Source: Thermohalobaculum sp039026375
GTDB taxonomy: Bacteria; Pseudomonadota; Alphaproteobacteria; Rhodobacterales; Rhodobacteraceae
Length of the DNA stretch: 64,000 nt
Assembly (NCBI GenBank): GCA_039026375.1
Contig: JBCCML010000017.1
Coordinates: forward strand, 1 to 64,000
Reading direction: 5' to 3'
Position 1 is the stretch's first letter; each line of letters begins with the position of its first letter. The notes below the pieces were generated by a model that was not told the DNA's origin, did not search any database, and saw only the letters and a list, made by a program, of their open reading frames with translations. The position numbers and the translations under genes are program-made. This document shows positions 62,192 to 64,000 of this stretch, piece after piece.

Positions 62192-62213
62192 TGTAGCGTC
62201 TGCTACATGTCAA
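62192..62213 (-). promoter_or_regulatory. Possible promoter and operator of the peptide gene
   Basis: On the minus strand a perfect TTGACA (62213-62208) is followed directly by the inverted repeat TGTAGC-AGAC-GCTACA (62207-62192). The -10 position (AGGGCG) is poor. The repeat would lie between -35 and -10, a usual repressor site, about 75 bases before the peptide start. Confidence 0.4.
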
Positions 62214-62253
62214 AAATAAATTTAAGGGGCGTCATAAAGACCGTTTCTCGGTC

Positions 62254-62592
62254 TCAGATGGCCCTCAGAAGGAAGGTCGTCGAGATTAGGAAGGATAGCG
62301 CGACGGCGCCCGCTGCCAGGGTTTTATGGCGCGGCGTCCAGGGCAGGAACTCCAACACCAGCAGGCGAAGTCCGCCAAACAGGTGGACGGCCAGCATGAA
62401 GACCAGGCCAAACTCGGCCACCTTGACCAACGGGTTGGCGGTCCAGGCCAAGGCTTCGTTCATGGCGTCCGTATTCAGAGCAAGCCCCAGGACGTAGAAG
62501 TGGAACGGCAGGAACAGTACCAAGCCCAGGCCAGAAAGACGGTGCAGCAGATAGGCATACCAGAGCGGGTGGCCACGGCGGCGGTAGGTCAT
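62254..62592 (-). CDS. Complex II membrane anchor subunit (cytochrome b type)
   Basis: 112-residue membrane subunit with three spans. The start RRRGHPLWYAYLLHRLSGLG carries the H-R-x-S-G motif of SdhC-like heme-binding anchors; LFLPFHFYVLGLAL and LAVHLFGGLRLLVLEFL provide further histidines for heme. It is the second of two anchors; the first lies 125 bases upstream. Subunit lettering is arbitrary because the family is diverse. Confidence 0.82.
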   Translation of the reverse strand: MTYRRRGHPLWYAYLLHRLSGLGLVLFLPFHFYVLGLALNTDAMNEALAWTANPLVKVAEFGLVFMLAVHLFGGLRLLVLEFLPWTPRHKTLAAGAVALSFLISTTFLLRAI

Positions 62593-62645
62593 TGTGCTGC
62601 CTCAGCACTGTTTCGGGAGGTCGTCGCGCCCGGCGCAGTCGGCCC

Positions 62646-62701
62646 GCGCCCGACCCGTCCCCACGGGCGGGCGCGATTGCGCCCTCCCTCGGGCCAGTCG
62701 C
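62646..62701. repeat. Palindromic repeat family, copy 3
   Basis: GCGCCCGACCCGTCCCCACG then GGCGGGCGC (62646-62674), spacer GATTGC, then GCCCTCCCTCGGGCCAGTCG (to 62701). It sits in the 124-base gap between the two anchor-subunit genes of the complex II operon and can fold into a strong stem. Confidence 0.7.
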
Positions 62702-62716
62702 GGCCCATTTCGAGCG

Positions 62717-63052
62717 TCATGCCGGACCTCCAATCACCGCAGCCACCGCGTAGAGACCCATCGCCAGGAGCCCCCAGAACGTGGCCCAGGCAAAGCCGGT
62801 CAGCGCCATCCCCCGCACTCCAAGCCATTCGGAGACGATCGCCCGCAGACCGATAGCTCCATGAATCGCCACGGCGACCACAAATGTCCCGTAGAATAGC
62901 GCCCAAGCGACGGAGCCTTGGGTGCGGCCCAGGATCTCCTCGGCGGTCAGTCCGTCTTGGATGGCGTAAATCATCACGGCGATATGGCCGATCACCAGCG
63001 GCACCATCACCATGGCCGAAATCCGCTGCAGCAGATAGAGCCGGACCTCCAT
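62717..63052 (-). CDS. Complex II membrane anchor subunit
   Basis: 111-residue protein with three membrane spans (MVMVPLVIGHIAVMIYAI, WALFYGTFVVAVAIHGAIGL, FAWATFWGLLAMGLYAVAAV). Histidines near 22 and 64 are candidate heme ligands. The start MEVRLYLLQRISAM overlaps the stop of the iron-sulfur gene (TGATG), which fixes it; the frame upstream is not coding. With the following gene it forms the quinone-binding anchor. Confidence 0.83.
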   Translation of the reverse strand: MEVRLYLLQRISAMVMVPLVIGHIAVMIYAIQDGLTAEEILGRTQGSVAWALFYGTFVVAVAIHGAIGLRAIVSEWLGVRGMALTGFAWATFWGLLAMGLYAVAAVIGGPA

Positions 63053-63786
63053 CAGCGGCCCCAAAGCGCGCGGCGCAACGATCGTTTTGCGGTTGCGCGT
63101 TTCAGGCCTGCGATCCCTTCCAGCGGGTTCAACTCGTTGGGGCAATACTGCGCACATGACCCCATGGAATGGCAACTATGACAGCCGCCCGCCCCGCTAA
63201 CTGCGTCCAGGATGTGATCGCCTGCCCCGTCCTTGGCGTCATTCCAGAGCGTCCAAGCCCGGTTCAGGGCCGCTGGACCCAGGTAGTCGGGATTGCCGGC
63301 AACCGTATCGCAGGATGCATAGCAAACCCCGCAATTGATGCACTCAATCCCCTTGTCGGCAGCGGCACGTTCCGGCTCGGCATGGGTGACAGGGGCCATC
63401 TCGTCGTCGCGTGTTTTGGTGGGGTGGAACACACCGCCTGCCGCCACCCATTTGTCAAAGAACGGGTCCATGTCGGCGGCCAGATCCTTGATGATCGGCA
63501 GGTTCCGCAACGGCCCGACCTGCAGGTGGCCGTCGTTCAAGACCTTGTCCACATGCGTGCGGCAGGTCCAGCGCGGCACGCCATTGACCATCATCCCGCA
63601 CGAGCCGCACATGCCCACCCGACAGGCAAAACGGTAGCTGAGCGTCGGATCCGCCTCCTGCTGGATCCAGGCGACGACGTCCAGCACTGTCTGGCTTTCG
63701 TAGCGGGGTACGGAGAAGCTTTGGTAGGCGCCGCCCTCGGGGCCGCCGCGCCAGATCTCTGCGGTGATTTCGTTCGGTGATGCCAT
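63052..63786 (-). CDS. Succinate dehydrogenase/fumarate reductase iron-sulfur subunit
   Basis: 244 residues with all three clusters: [2Fe-2S] in ACRVGMCGSCGMMVNGVPRW plus a later Cys, [4Fe-4S] in CINCGVCYASCDTV and [3Fe-4S] in CHSCHSMGSCAQYCP. Electrons pass from the flavoprotein to quinone through it. First gene of the operon on the minus strand. The ligand set agrees with complex II rather than with other ferredoxin subunits. Confidence 0.92.
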   Translation of the reverse strand: MASPNEITAEIWRGGPEGGAYQSFSVPRYESQTVLDVVAWIQQEADPTLSYRFACRVGMCGSCGMMVNGVPRWTCRTHVDKVLNDGHLQVGPLRNLPIIKDLAADMDPFFDKWVAAGGVFHPTKTRDDEMAPVTHAEPERAAADKGIECINCGVCYASCDTVAGNPDYLGPAALNRAWTLWNDAKDGAGDHILDAVSGAGGCHSCHSMGSCAQYCPNELNPLEGIAGLKRATAKRSLRRALWGR

Positions 63787-63854
63787 GGTGGTCGACTGGC
63801 CCTCCCTGCGCGGAACCTAGCCGGATCGGCGCGAAACGAAAGCGGCAATTGAGC

Positions 63855-64000
63855 TCAGGTCCCGACCTGAGACAGACCTTCCGCATAGCGGGCACGATAG
63901 GCGGCGCGCAGCTCTTGTTTGCGTAGCTTTCCATTCGGGTGGCGGGGCAATTGATCCACCACGTCATAGTGACGGGGTTGGCGGATCGTGGGCAGCTGCG
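63855..64000 (-). CDS. AMP-binding acyl-CoA synthetase, C-terminal fragment
   Basis: The last 47 codons of a gene that continues beyond the right edge. The visible end has HYDVVDQLPRHPNGKLRKQE, where the P-x-G-K-x-x-K/R motif near the C-terminus carries the catalytic lysine of acyl- and aryl-CoA synthetases (ANL superfamily). Substrate unknown. Stop at 63855-63857; 68 bases separate it from the iron-sulfur gene start. Confidence 0.85.
   Translation of the reverse strand, partial: QLPTIRQPRHYDVVDQLPRHPNGKLRKQELRAAYRARYAEGLSQVGT

Noticed and set aside
60618..62219. Plus-strand frame of about 530 codons opposite the flavoprotein gene
   Set aside because: Antisense shadow of a strongly conserved gene, no recognisable domain or ribosome site.

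Overview
The window is chromosomal DNA from an alphaproteobacterium, most probably a member of the Rhodobacterales (roseobacter-type). This is an inference from gene content and order: kdsD-lptCAB-rpoN-hpf-ptsN, DUF1150 next to a small heat-shock protein, uvrC-pgsA-moaD-moaE, the three-gene pntAA-pntAB-pntB transhydrogenase with an aa3-oxidase subunit IV gene upstream, COQ9 beside rpsU, and a Tad pilus locus of alphaproteobacterial type. No rRNA, phage, insertion sequence or CRISPR array is visible. The left 10-14 kb is clearly poorer in G+C than the right part, judged by eye.

Layout. 1-5 kb: tail of an SDR gene, cca, a CoA-type Nudix hydrolase, a TraB/GumN protein and a membrane histidine kinase. 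5-14 kb: tRNA-Leu(CAG), RNase D, the LPS block kdsD-lptC-lptA-lptB, then rpoN, hpf and ptsN; on the other strand DUF1150, Hsp20, pyrE and a lytic transglycosylase. 14.5-26 kb: a complete Tad/Flp pilus operon (flp, cpaB, cpaC, an OmpA lipoprotein, tadE, a tadF-like gene, cpaE, cpaF, tadB, tadC, two TPR lipoproteins, cpaA). 26-33 kb: a phosphodiesterase, an OmpA-domain envelope protein with a coiled-coil partner, and uvrC-pgsA-moaD-moaE. 33-38 kb: an SDR, small conserved proteins, purE-purK, a perfect parS site, COQ9, rpsU and a phosphatase. 38-46 kb: the transhydrogenase operon, a beta-lactamase-fold hydrolase, an acyl-CoA dehydrogenase and the tRNA t6A enzyme Sua5. 46-59 kb: oxidoreductases, a GFA-family gene broken by an amber codon, nitrilase-family amidase, glutaredoxin, comF, hemH, panC, glpX, a LysR regulator with a clear operator, and hom. 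59-64 kb: a tandem duplication, a second-type complex II operon (B-C-D-A order), and the end of an acyl-CoA synthetase gene.

Most genes are housekeeping. The most interesting signals are not ordinary genes: (1) a perfect ParB-binding parS centromere at 35849-35864; (2) a palindromic repeat family with three copies around the complex II operon, one of them read in frame as an insert near the C-terminus of the flavoprotein; (3) an unlisted 45-residue peptide gene inside that operon whose N-terminus resembles a double-glycine bacteriocin leader; (4) an imperfect 118-bp tandem duplication upstream of hom; (5) an 11-bp-period direct repeat ahead of panC; (6) mutually exclusive hairpins upstream of pntAA; and (7) a common leader motif in the three pilin-like proteins of the Tad locus. 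I did not find a clearly new multi-gene system; these are the leads I consider worth checking.
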